In this document: positions 17,514-25,981 of the stretch, one piece after another | Numbering within the stretch: the first letter of the stretch is position 1 | Layout: every line of letters begins with the position of its first letter | Source: Chromohalobacter canadensis | GTDB lineage: Bacteria > Pseudomonadota > Gammaproteobacteria > Pseudomonadales > Halomonadaceae | Assembly (NCBI RefSeq): GCF_029544075.1 | Contig: NZ_JAJQJH010000011.1 | Location: 1-64,000, forward strand | DNA: 64,000 nucleotides | Reading direction: 5' to 3' | Position numbers and translations under genes: made by a program | Notes under the pieces: model-generated | The model's database searches: none | Seen by the model: the letters and a program-made list of their open reading frames with translations, nothing else | Told to the model about the DNA's origin: nothing

Positions 17514-18662
17514 TCATTCGAGCGAGCCCGACGTATCACGGTGCGGGGCGCGCCTGTCGGTGACGTCCGGGGGCTCCAGCACGTCGTCCAACCAGTGCCC
17601 CGCGCGTTCTGCCTTGGCGCTCAGGTAACGTCGGTTGTGTTCGTTGAGCTTGCCATAGCAAGCTTGGCGGCCGACTACCTCGACGCCACCTCGGCTCATG
17701 GCGTCGATCTTGCCGGGGTTGTTGGTCAGTAGTGCGATGCGCGTGATGGAGAGTGCTTCGAGCATTTGCAGCGCCACATGATAACGGCGCTCATCGTCGC
17801 CGAAACCCAGCACTTGGTCGGCGTCGACGGTATCCAGGCCGTCATCCTGCAGGTGGTAGGCCCGCAGTTTGTTGGCCAGCCCGATGCCGCGTCCCTCCTG
17901 GGCGAGGTACAGGAGGATGCCGCCGCCGCGCTCGGCGATGGCGGCCACGCTGCCACGTAATTGCTCACCGCAGTCGCAGCGCAGGCTACCGAACAAATCG
18001 CCCGTCAGGCAGGCCGAGTGCAGGCGCGTCGGTACGGCGTCTGCCCACCGGGTAGGATCGCCGACCAGTACTGCGAGGTGCTCACGCAGGCCGTCGCTCT
18101 CACGGAACAGCACAAATCGCGTGCGCTCGGCCTCGGCCAGTGGGATCTCCGCTTCGCTGATGCGCTTGAGCGAGGTCATGTCGCCTTCGTCGTAGCGTTG
18201 TACGTCTTCGAGTGACACGGCCAATAAGGTGCCGTCGGCGATGAGGGCATCTACCGCCTCGCGGCGCGCCGGGGCCACCGTGGCACTCAAAGCGGCGGGC
18301 ACCAAAAGTCCACGTCGCATCAAGCCCAGCGCCGCGGTCTCCGCCGGCGTGGCGGGTTGCGACGCCTTTGGTGTGTCGGCCTCGGCCGCCATGGCCCAAG
18401 CGATGACATCGCCAGCACGATGGTCCACGCTTAGCGGCAGATGTACGGCGTGGGATGCGCTGGGCATCGACGCGCCGAGGCGGGCATGCCGATGCTCGGT
18501 AATCACCAGACCGGGCGCGTGGCCGGCCAGGGTGGCGAGCGATGTTAGGGTGTCGTCGTCGATGCCTTCCAGTGGCTGGACCAAGACGTCGTCTTGTGGA
18601 GTGCGCAGCACGACCGGCAAGCCGCGGCGCAAGTCGAAGATCGTACGTTCTACCTGTCTCAT
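17514..18662 (-). CDS. GTP cyclohydrolase II-like protein with an extra N-terminal domain
   Basis: Residues from about 185 on match GTP cyclohydrolase II: RLHSACLTGDLFGSLRCDCG contains the three zinc Cys, followed by LYLAQEGRGIGL and LTNNPGKIDAM. The first 180 residues occupy the place of the RibB domain in RibBA but lack its acidic active-site signature, so I do not call it RibBA. The start has a strong ribosome binding site (GGAGAGG). It is divergent from the RibD-type reductase gene, with about 85 bp between them, and convergent with the creatininase-family gene. A housekeeping riboflavin enzyme is possible, but the neighbours suggest a dedicated pathway starting from GTP. Confidence 0.85.
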   Translation of the reverse strand: MRQVERTIFDLRRGLPVVLRTPQDDVLVQPLEGIDDDTLTSLATLAGHAPGLVITEHRHARLGASMPSASHAVHLPLSVDHRAGDVIAWAMAAEADTPKASQPATPAETAALGLMRRGLLVPAALSATVAPARREAVDALIADGTLLAVSLEDVQRYDEGDMTSLKRISEAEIPLAEAERTRFVLFRESDGLREHLAVLVGDPTRWADAVPTRLHSACLTGDLFGSLRCDCGEQLRGSVAAIAERGGGILLYLAQEGRGIGLANKLRAYHLQDDGLDTVDADQVLGFGDDERRYHVALQMLEALSITRIALLTNNPGKIDAMSRGGVEVVGRQACYGKLNEHNRRYLSAKAERAGHWLDDVLEPPDVTDRRAPHRDTSGSLE

Positions 18663-18745
18663 GAGCCTCTCCTTGGTTTTTGCGCGTCGTAATGCTTCGA
18701 TGACGTGTCATGACACTTTCGTTGGCACACGGCACGGGAGACCGT

Positions 18746-19579
18746 ATGAGCCTTGCGATACTCGATGTGGCGCTGGCCTGGCAAGGGATTTGTGAGGCTC
18801 GACGCCAGGATTGGGATGCCCACGCGGCGTTGACGCTGGCGAGCGGCCGGCTGCGAATCTGGCGCGGCGGCGCCTGGCAGGCCGAGGACCCGGTCACGGC
18901 GGAGGCGACGGCGCTGCTCGATAGCCTGTTGCCGAGCAGTGCCACGTCCGGGCGTTTCGTCATCGCGCAACTCGGGCAGAGCCTCGATGGACGTATCGCC
19001 ACGGTCAGCGGTGCTTCGCACTACGTCACTGGCGAGGCGAGCCGCGTGCATTTGCATCGCCTGCGCGCACTGGTCGATGCCGTGGTGATCGGAGCGGGGA
19101 CGGCCTGTGCCGACGATCCGCAGCTCACCGTGCGACATGAGACGGGGGATAACCCGGTACGCGTGATTCTCGATCCCAATGGCCGCGTGCCCGCGACCAG
19201 TGGTGTACTCCAGCGCGGCGATGCCCCGACGTTGCATATCACCCGGCATCCGTTGCCGCGCGAAACCCTGGGCGCCCATGTCGAATCGCTGGTACCCGAT
19301 GGCGCGGCGGACCTGACGCCGTCGGCGCTGCTCGATACCCTGGCGGCACGCGGGCTTCGTCGCGTGCTCATCGAAGGCGGTGGACAGACCGTGTCGCGCT
19401 TCTTGGCGGATGGCCAGCTCGATCGCCTGCATGTCGTGGTGGCGCCGTTGCTGATTGGTTCGGGGCGCCCGGCGGTGAGCCTGGCCGAGATCGAGACCCT
19501 CGACGCTGCGCTGCGTCCGCCATGTCGTACGTTTGCGATGGGCGACGACACCTTGTTCGATCTGGCACTGCGTAAGTGA
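18746..19579 (+). CDS. RibD C-terminal domain reductase
   Basis: The 277-residue protein has a short N-terminal region and then the dihydrofolate-reductase-like RibD reductase domain: QLGQSLDGRIATVSG near residue 80, VDAVVIGAGTACADDPQLTVR, and RVLIEGGGQTVSRFL. Such enzymes reduce the ribosyl group of a pyrimidine to ribityl with NADPH. There is no deaminase domain, unlike bifunctional RibD. I place the start at the ATG at 18746, which has GGGAGA upstream; an ATG 36 bp earlier lacks one. It is divergent from the GTP cyclohydrolase II-like gene and probably acts on its product. Confidence 0.85.
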   Translation: MSLAILDVALAWQGICEARRQDWDAHAALTLASGRLRIWRGGAWQAEDPVTAEATALLDSLLPSSATSGRFVIAQLGQSLDGRIATVSGASHYVTGEASRVHLHRLRALVDAVVIGAGTACADDPQLTVRHETGDNPVRVILDPNGRVPATSGVLQRGDAPTLHITRHPLPRETLGAHVESLVPDGAADLTPSALLDTLAARGLRRVLIEGGGQTVSRFLADGQLDRLHVVVAPLLIGSGRPAVSLAEIETLDAALRPPCRTFAMGDDTLFDLALRK

Positions 19580-19604
19580 CGCGATGCGATGCATGGTGAC
19601 CTCC

Positions 19605-20558
19605 TCAGGGCTTGCCCGGCAGCGAGTCCGTGGCGGCCGAGGCGTGGTGAGGCGGGCGTCGCACGCCCAGCAGCCAGGCCCCCGGTAGGCTCGAGACCAG
19701 CACGATGACGCCGTAGACCATCGAGATGGCCACGCCCTGCGCGGGATCGAGCCCGGCGCCCATCCACACCAATGCGGCGGCGCTTTCGCGTAGTCCCCAA
19801 CCGGCCACCGAGAGCGGGATCGCCATGACCATGAGGACTGGTGGGATCAAGGGCAGAAGGGTGCCCAAGGCGATATCGGCGCCGATGGCCCGGGCAGCGA
19901 TGGCATAAATCGCGATGTAGCTAGCTACTACGCCCAACGAACTGATGCATTGCCAAAGCCACATGCGCGAGGCGACTAGGGCGGCGCCGAGATCGTCCAG
20001 CGTATCGCGCAGCCAGGCCGGCGGACGACGATATCCCCAGATCCCCAGGGCGCCCAGTATGGCTATTCCCGCTAACAGGACTCCGGGCGCATTAGCCAGC
20101 CGGGCAAAGCCACCGAGCACGCTGCCGCGTAAGGCCGGCGAGGCCAGCAGCGCCGCGATGGCGATCAATGCCAGCATCAGTTGTCCCGAGAGACGTTCGA
20201 TGATGACGGCGCGCCAGGCCCGTGGGCGGTCGCTGCTCGTCCGGGCATGTCGCCAGGCCCGAGAGGCATCGCCTACGATGCCGCCGGGAAGGATCTGATT
20301 GAGGAACGTGGCCGCGTAGTATTCCGCTACGGCGCGCCGTAACGGCAGTGTCAGCCCCATGCGACGGGCGGTCAGTCGCCAGCGCCAGGCGGAGAGCACG
20401 ACCTGGGGCACGCTGAGGGCCAGTGCCAACAACAGCCAGCCTGGGGCGGGAGCAACGAAGGCGTCACGCAGTGCCTGGGCATCGAGTTGCCAGGCAAGCA
20501 CTCCGATCAGCACCAGGCTGACGCCCAGGCGTGCAAGGGTTGCGTTAGCGGGACGCAT
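19605..20558 (-). CDS. Lysylphosphatidylglycerol synthase TM-like (UPF0104) membrane protein
   Basis: The 317-residue integral membrane protein has about seven to eight hydrophobic helices and the family marks YYAATFLNQILPGGIVGDASRAWRHAR-like core (residues about 85-110), ERLSGQ, and a late PLSVAGWGLRESA. This family includes the transmembrane half of MprF and archaeal AglD-like proteins and is often linked with moving or building lipid-linked products. The ATG at 20558 overlaps the end of the methyltransferase gene by 14 bp. It is the last gene of the minus-strand operon from 23914, so it may export or flip the final product. Confidence 0.8.
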   Translation of the reverse strand: MRPANATLARLGVSLVLIGVLAWQLDAQALRDAFVAPAPGWLLLALALSVPQVVLSAWRWRLTARRMGLTLPLRRAVAEYYAATFLNQILPGGIVGDASRAWRHARTSSDRPRAWRAVIIERLSGQLMLALIAIAALLASPALRGSVLGGFARLANAPGVLLAGIAILGALGIWGYRRPPAWLRDTLDDLGAALVASRMWLWQCISSLGVVASYIAIYAIAARAIGADIALGTLLPLIPPVLMVMAIPLSVAGWGLRESAAALVWMGAGLDPAQGVAISMVYGVIVLVSSLPGAWLLGVRRPPHHASAATDSLPGKP

Positions 20559-21411
20559 GGGCTGGCTCCGGGGCGGCGAACAGGTCGCGGTGCCCGACGT
20601 AGAGGTCGAGATGACCCCGGTCGAGGGCCTCCCGGCGGCGTTGCCACCAGCGCTCGATGCGCTGGCGATCATGGGGAGCTTGCTCACGGGCGGCGGCGGC
20701 CCAGCCGTCGATGAGGCTCAGCGCCAGGGGGCGCTGAGCTGGCGTCAGGTGCCAGGGACTTTCAGCGTCGGCGATGTGAAAGCCTCTGGTGGTAAAGGCT
20801 TGGATCAATGCTTGGGGTGCCGTGGTGCCAAGCGCAGGGCCGAGGCCCTTGTCGCGGCGTTGATGCGCGGCGAGTGTCTCGAAGAGCCAGGCATCTTCAG
20901 CATCATTGACCACTACATCATCGGCCTGGAAACGAATGTTGCCGTCCACGCTTAGCGTGATCAGTATCGCGGTGCGATGAACCGCGCAGGCGTCGGCGAG
21001 GGCCTCGACCCAGGTGGCGCTGACCAGATCGCACAGCGCCGAGGCGGTAATGAGGTCGATACCGGCAAGCCATGATGCTTTGAGCGCATGCAGGTCGCGC
21101 TGGTGTGTGGTCGCGTGAATGGGCGCTCCCGCTTGGTCGCGCAAGGGATGACAGCGCCCCACGGCTTGGCTGAGCAAAGCATCGTCATGATCGACCAGGT
21201 GCCAGTGCTGGGGGCCGGGCAAGCGAGGCGCGAGATAGCGCACATTGGCACCACTGCCACTGCCGAGATCGAGTAATTGCCAGGGTGCATGACCCCTACG
21301 TGCGGCAAGCCAGTCGGTGGCCGCCTGCAAGGGGACCGCAGCGCGAGCGTCGTGATCGGCCTGCTCGCGTCGCGCCAGCCAAGACTCGCTGAACGTACCG
21401 GCGGCGTTCAT
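20545..21411 (-). CDS. Class I SAM-dependent methyltransferase
   Basis: The 288-residue protein carries a Rossmann-type methyltransferase domain. The SAM motif LLDLGSGSGANVRYL is near residue 45, followed by LVDHDDALL (acidic ribose contact) and DLITASALCDLVS. The C-terminal half has no recognisable extra domain. The ATG at 21411 overlaps the glycosyltransferase stop (ATGA), so translation is coupled. Its place between a glycosyltransferase and a flippase-like protein suggests that it methylates a sugar or the heterocycle of the same product. The substrate is unknown. Confidence 0.82.
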   Translation of the reverse strand: MNAAGTFSESWLARREQADHDARAAVPLQAATDWLAARRGHAPWQLLDLGSGSGANVRYLAPRLPGPQHWHLVDHDDALLSQAVGRCHPLRDQAGAPIHATTHQRDLHALKASWLAGIDLITASALCDLVSATWVEALADACAVHRTAILITLSVDGNIRFQADDVVVNDAEDAWLFETLAAHQRRDKGLGPALGTTAPQALIQAFTTRGFHIADAESPWHLTPAQRPLALSLIDGWAAAAREQAPHDRQRIERWWQRRREALDRGHLDLYVGHRDLFAAPEPAHASR

Positions 21412-22457
21412 GCGGCGCCTCGTTGCAAGGCGGCGGCGAAGGCCGCACCGACCTGCGACCAGTCGCGCAGTGAGGTCCGTGCGCGTTCGGCGCCTTTGCG
21501 CCATGTCTGGCGCTTGTAAGGGGCGTCGAGCATCTCGTGCAGGGCATTGGCGAGGGCATCGACATCGCCGGGCGATACCTTGATGCCGGCGTCGTCGGGC
21601 AGGGTATGTGCTAACGCCCCTCCGGTAGTGGTGATCACTGGCAAGGCATGTGCCAGGGCCTCGCTGACGACCATGCCGTAGCCTTCGTAATGCGAGGGCA
21701 ACACGAAGATATCGCTGCCGTGGTAGGCCTCGTCCAAGGCATCGGCGGGTCGCTCGCCGAGTAAGTGGATGCGTTCTTCAAGGCCGTGGGCGGCGATACG
21801 TGACTGGACATGCTCGACATGCGCCGGCGCGCGATCCAGACCGCCGATGCAGTCGCATGTCCAGGGCAGGTCGGTGAGCGCTGCCAGTGCCTCGACGAGC
21901 ACATCATGCCCTTTGCGCGGAGTGACCGTGGCCACGCACAAAAGGCGAGGCACCTCAGCATTGCCACGTGCCGGCGCGGCGCGCATCACGCCGGGTTCGA
22001 CCACGTGCAAGCGCTCTGGCCCCACCTGGAAATCCGCTAAACGCCGCGCGGTGAAAGGGCTGGTAACGATGACATTGTGCACCGCTGACAGCGCGCGCGT
22101 TTCGCTGATTAAGAAGCGTTCGCGTTCGGCGGCGCCAAGACCGGTTTCGTCGGCGAGCGGATGGTGAACCAGGGCGGTGAGCCTCAAGCGCTGGGCATGG
22201 GCCTCGAGTACGTCGGGCAACCCGCCCATCGCGAGTCCATCGATGATTACATGGGCGCCCTCGGGCCGGGCTGCCAGCGCGTCGTCCAGGGCCTGGCGTG
22301 CGGTGCCGTCGGGCTCGGGGAAGCGACCCTCGAGGTCGACGACCCGCACCTGCCAATCACGCTGGCGCAGTGCCTCGACGATGCGGGCATCGTAGACGTA
22401 GCCTCCGGTCAACTGATCGGGATCGCCGGCCACGATCAATGTCAGCACTTCGCTCAT
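21408..22457 (-). CDS. GT4-type glycosyltransferase
   Basis: The 349-residue protein is a GT-B fold glycosyltransferase of family 4. The N-terminal half has [19 protein letters not shown], while the C-terminal half has [17 protein letters not shown] and the donor-binding [20 protein letters not shown] with the E-x7-E pattern. It overlaps the pterin-synthase-like gene upstream and the methyltransferase gene downstream by 4 bp each. It probably adds a sugar to the small molecule made by this cluster. The acceptor cannot be read from sequence. Confidence 0.85.
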   Translation of the reverse strand: MSEVLTLIVAGDPDQLTGGYVYDARIVEALRQRDWQVRVVDLEGRFPEPDGTARQALDDALAARPEGAHVIIDGLAMGGLPDVLEAHAQRLRLTALVHHPLADETGLGAAERERFLISETRALSAVHNVIVTSPFTARRLADFQVGPERLHVVEPGVMRAAPARGNAEVPRLLCVATVTPRKGHDVLVEALAALTDLPWTCDCIGGLDRAPAHVEHVQSRIAAHGLEERIHLLGERPADALDEAYHGSDIFVLPSHYEGYGMVVSEALAHALPVITTTGGALAHTLPDDAGIKVSPGDVDALANALHEMLDAPYKRQTWRKGAERARTSLRDWSQVGAAFAAALQRGAA

Positions 22458-22852
22458 AGGGCGCCCTCGTAACTGGCCCAGGCGACGTGCGATTCATGCA
22501 GTGTGACACCGAGGGCCGTCAGGCCATTTCCGGTCGCGCCGAGTTCGCCCTGGCGGATGGCGTGGGCGAGGCGCTCGAAAACCACCTTGGCCATGAATTC
22601 GGTGGTGGTGTTGCGCCCTTGGAATTCGGGTACATCGTCGAGATTGTTGAAATTGAGCTCACTCAGTACTCGGGAAAGCGTCTGGCTGGCCAGGCCGATA
22701 TCGACGACGAGATCGTCGCGGTCGAGTTCAGGGCGCTTGAAGGCGACATCGACCACATAGGTGGCACCGTGCAAGCGTTGCGCGGGGCCGAAGGTCTCGC
22801 CGTTGAAGCTATGCGCGATCATGAAATGGTCTCTAACCGTCAGGCTGAACAT
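22454..22852 (-). CDS. 6-pyruvoyl-tetrahydropterin synthase/QueD family protein with altered active site
   Basis: The 132-residue protein has the T-fold of PTPS/QueD, seen in FMIAHSF near the N-terminus, [12 protein letters not shown] in the middle, [10 protein letters not shown] and the C-terminal [13 protein letters not shown]. Canonical enzymes bind zinc with three His, two of them in HGHNY. Here the second motif reads RLHGATYVV, so one zinc His is replaced by Ala, and the catalytic Cys usually located before it is missing (GPAQRLHG). It may catalyse a different reaction, or bind substrate without zinc. It is the second gene of the minus-strand operon and overlaps the glycosyltransferase gene. 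Confidence 0.85.
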   Translation of the reverse strand: MFSLTVRDHFMIAHSFNGETFGPAQRLHGATYVVDVAFKRPELDRDDLVVDIGLASQTLSRVLSELNFNNLDDVPEFQGRNTTTEFMAKVVFERLAHAIRQGELGATGNGLTALGVTLHESHVAWASYEGAL

Positions 22853-22936
22853 CCGTGTGACTCCTTGTGTGTATCACCGGTTATACGTATTACCGGATAT
22901 GCGTATTACTTGGCTTACCGCCGTATGGCGGCAGCG

Positions 22937-23914
22937 TCATGAATAGCGTATGCGATGACATAGTGCCGGGCGATCCGCGTCGCTCAGTCTTGCCAGGGTG
23001 GTGGGCAGATCGAGGAAATCGCTTTCGCCGTCGATCAGGGCATCGAGACGGGCGTCGCGCAGTAGCGTCAAGGCCAGTTGTAGGCGTTGGGCATGACTGC
23101 GTCGTGCGCGTCGTGCCGGGGAAACACCGCCGACCTGGCTGGCACGCAGCGTCAATCGCCGAGAGTGGAAAGCCTCGCCGAGGGGCAATGTGACCTCGTC
23201 GCGTCCGAACCAGCTTAGTTCGATGACCTCTGCTTCGTATCCCGCCAATGCTAGGGCGCTGCGCAGACCGTGAGGGTTGCCGCTGGCATTGATCACGATG
23301 TCTTGTTCACCCTCGGCATCGTGCGGGTGGCGAAAGGGCAGGCCTAGCGCGGCGGCCAATTCGGCCTTGCCGGCATCGATGTCGAGCAGCTGCACGCGCG
23401 CGCCGGCCGTTTGTTGGCACAGCCAAGCGACTAGGCTGCCGACCACGCCGGCACCGACGATGCTGATCCGGTCACCAACGCGTGGACCGGCATCCCACAG
23501 GGCGTTGACGGCGGTTTCCATGTTGGCCGCGAGGACCGCGCGTGCGGCGGGAAGATCCTCGGGTAGGGGCACGACGGCCTCGACGGGAATGACGTAGCGT
23601 GTCTGGTGAGGATAGAGACAGAAGACCTCGCGACCGCACCACGCATCCGGCCCTTCCTCGACCACACCGACGTTGGCATAGCCATATTTGACTGGCCCTG
23701 GAAAGTCTCCTTCCTGAAAAGGTGCGCGCATGCGGGTGTATTCACTCTCGGGGATCTTGCCTTGAAACACCAAGCTTTCGGTGCCGCGGCTGACGGCGCT
23801 GTAGCGTGTTCTGACCAACAGTTCATGCGCCTGGCGATTGGGCAAGGCATGCTGTCTGACCTCGCCGTGCCCCGGTGCCTGTATCCAAAAAGCCTGGGCG
23901 TTCGCTGCGTGCAT
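22937..23914 (-). CDS. MDR-family (zinc-type) alcohol dehydrogenase-like protein without catalytic Cys
   Basis: The 325-residue medium-chain dehydrogenase has a GroES-like N-terminal half and a Rossmann fold with [16 protein letters not shown] and LLDIDAGK. Where zinc enzymes have a Cys, this reads [10 protein letters not shown], with Ser, as in the BchC-like and related zinc-less branch. The ATG at 23914 has a strong AAGGAGG upstream and is preferred over an in-frame start 57 bp earlier. It heads the operon MDR-PTPS-GT-methyltransferase-flippase. The 84 bp between it and the PTPS-like gene contain two near-copies of GTATTAC. It probably oxidises a polyol side chain or sugar alcohol. Confidence 0.8.
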   Translation of the reverse strand: MHAANAQAFWIQAPGHGEVRQHALPNRQAHELLVRTRYSAVSRGTESLVFQGKIPESEYTRMRAPFQEGDFPGPVKYGYANVGVVEEGPDAWCGREVFCLYPHQTRYVIPVEAVVPLPEDLPAARAVLAANMETAVNALWDAGPRVGDRISIVGAGVVGSLVAWLCQQTAGARVQLLDIDAGKAELAAALGLPFRHPHDAEGEQDIVINASGNPHGLRSALALAGYEAEVIELSWFGRDEVTLPLGEAFHSRRLTLRASQVGGVSPARRARRSHAQRLQLALTLLRDARLDALIDGESDFLDLPTTLARLSDADRPALCHRIRYS

Positions 23915-23960
23915 GGCAAACCTCCTTCTTTGCCTTGAGTATCGTCCATGACACCATCCA

Positions 23961-23995
23961 TGTACAGGCATTGTACATCAGGGTGTTTGTGTACC
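23961..23995. promoter_or_regulatory. Repeated TGTACA operator in the divergent promoter region
   Basis: TGTACA occurs at 23961-23966 and 23972-23977 and as TGTACC at 23990-23995. On the minus strand the second copy overlaps a -10-like TACAAT for the MDR dehydrogenase operon. Such paired half-sites suggest a dimeric regulator; MerR-family light-sensing regulators (LitR/CarH group) bind similar sequences as far as I recall, but no such gene is in the window. Confidence 0.4.
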
Positions 23996-24094
23996 ATTTT
24001 ATTTTAAGTATCGAGTGCTATCAGCGTAGTGAAAACCGCGCTGTTTATTGGGCCCTCTGCCATAGTTAAACGCAGACGTTGGGGAGAAAAGGTC

Positions 24095-24847
24095 ATGCGT
24101 GATACATCACGCCACGCCACCGGTCGCAGAGCATCGTGGGTACATGGAATGCCGGCGGTTCTGGAGCTGCTGCTGGGCTTGTGCCTGGTGGGGTTGCTGG
24201 TGGAAACCTTGCAGTGGCACCTGGCGGCACCGCGAGGGCTCGGCTGGTCGGTGGGAGGCGTCTATCTTGGCATGGCATTGATCATCCTTTGGGCATGGCC
24301 GGCGGCGCGGCGCTGGCTGGGATGGGCTAACCGCGTCACCCTGCTGCGTGCCGTGTTGATCGCCTTGCTTGCCGGCAGCATGGCGTTCCCGGAATTCATG
24401 GAGCGACACGTTTTCGAGATGACATGGGTAGCATTATTGGCGCTGTGCCTGGACGGCATCGATGGTTGGGTGGCGCGTCACACGCATTCCGCCAGCGACT
24501 TCGGTGCGCGTTTCGACATGGAGCTGGACGCATTTTTCATCATGGTGCTGTGCTGCGCGCTCATCGTGCTCGACAAGCTCGGCGGATGGGTGCTGGTGGT
24601 GGGCGCCATGCGTTATACCTTCGTGGCGGCGGGGCATGCATGGACATGGCTGCGGCGACCGTTACCCCCGAGCCTGCGCCGTAAGGCGGTCTGCGTCTGG
24701 CAGGTGATCAGCCTGCTGGCGGCGTTACTGCCTTGGGTATCGACCTTCTGGGCCATGTTGAGTGTAGGCCTGGCGCTGGTATTGCTGTTGTACTCGTTCA
24801 TGAGTGATGTCGCGTGGCTATATCGCCGCCGACGCATGTGTGTCTGA
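24095..24847 (+). CDS. CDP-alcohol phosphatidyltransferase family protein
   Basis: The 250-residue membrane protein has about six hydrophobic segments and the CDP-alcohol phosphotransferase signature DGWVAR-x8-G-x3-D-x3-D (near residue 123), with all the metal-binding Asp present. Such enzymes transfer a phosphatidyl or phospho-alcohol group from a CDP-linked donor to an alcohol. The ATG at 24095 has GGGGAGAAAAGG upstream; an in-frame ATG at 24029 has none. It is divergent from the MDR dehydrogenase operon and probably shares its control region. It might attach a lipid to the cluster's product. A housekeeping phospholipid role is less likely from context. Confidence 0.85.
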   Translation: MRDTSRHATGRRASWVHGMPAVLELLLGLCLVGLLVETLQWHLAAPRGLGWSVGGVYLGMALIILWAWPAARRWLGWANRVTLLRAVLIALLAGSMAFPEFMERHVFEMTWVALLALCLDGIDGWVARHTHSASDFGARFDMELDAFFIMVLCCALIVLDKLGGWVLVVGAMRYTFVAAGHAWTWLRRPLPPSLRRKAVCVWQVISLLAALLPWVSTFWAMLSVGLALVLLLYSFMSDVAWLYRRRRMCV

Positions 24848-24932
24848 CATTGAGCTCACGCTCTCGGAGAGGTTAGGGGGCTTCAGCGACGGCTAAATGT
24901 CATTATTCAGCTTATATGCTTGATTGGCTGAT

Positions 24933-25745
24933 CTAGTGATGTTCTTCAAGATGATTCAAATGGTTGATGAATTGCGTGAAGATTTCGGCCTGGGTGGAGG
25001 TATTCAGTCGTGCATGGATATTCTTGCGGTGCACCTTTACGGTGCCGACGCTGATTTTTAGGTGGTCGGCAATCGCTTGGGAAGAAAAACCCCGCAGGAT
25101 GAGGTCGGTAATTTCCCGTTCACGCTGAGTCAGCACGCCACTGGCGAAAGTGCGCAGCGCGCGCTTCATGGGGCCGTCGGAACGGCCGTATTGCAGGAAC
25201 TCGTTGGACTGGGTCTGCCAGAACTGGCGCATGAGCGCACTGATGACCGGGTAAAACTCTTGCAGGGCATTCAACTCGGTGCGCGAAATGCTTTCCAGCG
25301 AGGCTTTGCGCCCGAGCGTGATGGCGCAGGTCACTTCGTCATCGAGACGGATCAATAGATTGATCTCATCCACCAGCCCGAAGTTCTGGTAGCAGGTTTG
25401 ATAGTACTCAGTGCTCTTGAATGAGTCCGGCATGATGTCGGCCAGTCGCACGATGCCGGGGGAGGCAGTGTCCTTGATGGCGTGGAACAGCGGGTCGAGG
25501 ACATAGGCATGATTGATGTACTGGCGCAGGGTATCGCTCTGCTCCGCTGGATCGGAAGGGTGGACGAGAATCGGTCGCAGAGATTTCTTGTAGGTCAGTA
25601 GCAGAATCGTGTCGAAGAAACACAGGGTCGACAGGAAGGCCTCCAGCATCGCCGGAAAACTGCGCAGTCGCTGATGCTCGATGAGTACGGCCAGATTTTT
25701 CTGCCAGCTTTCATTGGTCTGTATCTGATTGACGCGATCTCTCAT
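24933..25745 (-). CDS. LuxR-family transcriptional regulator of the polyamine island
   Basis: The 270-residue protein has an N-terminal sensory region of about 200 residues without a recognised domain and a C-terminal LuxR helix-turn-helix (LTQREREITDLILRG, then SVGTVKVHRKNIHARL). It is a paralogue of the regulator at 35248-36075; both share patterns such as VLDPLFHAIKD / LLDPFFKAVYD and a DEI motif. The gene is divergent from a glutamine-synthetase-like gene, with an ATACCCC palindrome between them. I infer control of polyamine or GABA catabolism. The ligand is unknown; acyl-homoserine lactone residues are not evident. Confidence 0.85.
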   Translation of the reverse strand: MRDRVNQIQTNESWQKNLAVLIEHQRLRSFPAMLEAFLSTLCFFDTILLLTYKKSLRPILVHPSDPAEQSDTLRQYINHAYVLDPLFHAIKDTASPGIVRLADIMPDSFKSTEYYQTCYQNFGLVDEINLLIRLDDEVTCAITLGRKASLESISRTELNALQEFYPVISALMRQFWQTQSNEFLQYGRSDGPMKRALRTFASGVLTQREREITDLILRGFSSQAIADHLKISVGTVKVHRKNIHARLNTSTQAEIFTQFINHLNHLEEHH

Positions 25746-25896
25746 CGCTTGTCCTTGCTTCTTGTATGCGGCCGACAGGCGCTGTCAGGAATGCCCCAAG
25801 GCTAAGCTAGATGGTGAGCCGGTACCAGCCCGGCTCGCCTTCGGGTCATGCGGCAGGCAGAGCAGGCAGACATAAATGACGTCTTCCACCGACCGG

Positions 25897-25912
25897 ATAC
25901 CCCTGGGGTGAT
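25897..25912. promoter_or_regulatory. ATACCCC palindromic motif upstream of the first glutamine-synthetase-like gene
   Basis: ATACCCCTGGGGTGAT is an almost perfect inverted repeat (arms ATACCCC and GGGGTgAT). Related motifs are found at 32312-32331 and 44404-44423, each upstream of polyamine genes. It is a candidate operator for the LuxR-type regulators of the island. Confidence 0.45.
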
Positions 25913-25981
25913 AGATACACCTCTATCTGGATGGGATATCTTGATGCTCTGATTTTCGAAAAGCATTCAAGAGTCATGTGT

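Noticed and set aside
17514-18662. Full RibBA bifunctional enzyme
   Set aside because: The N-terminal half lacks the acidic catalytic motifs of 3,4-dihydroxy-2-butanone 4-phosphate synthase.
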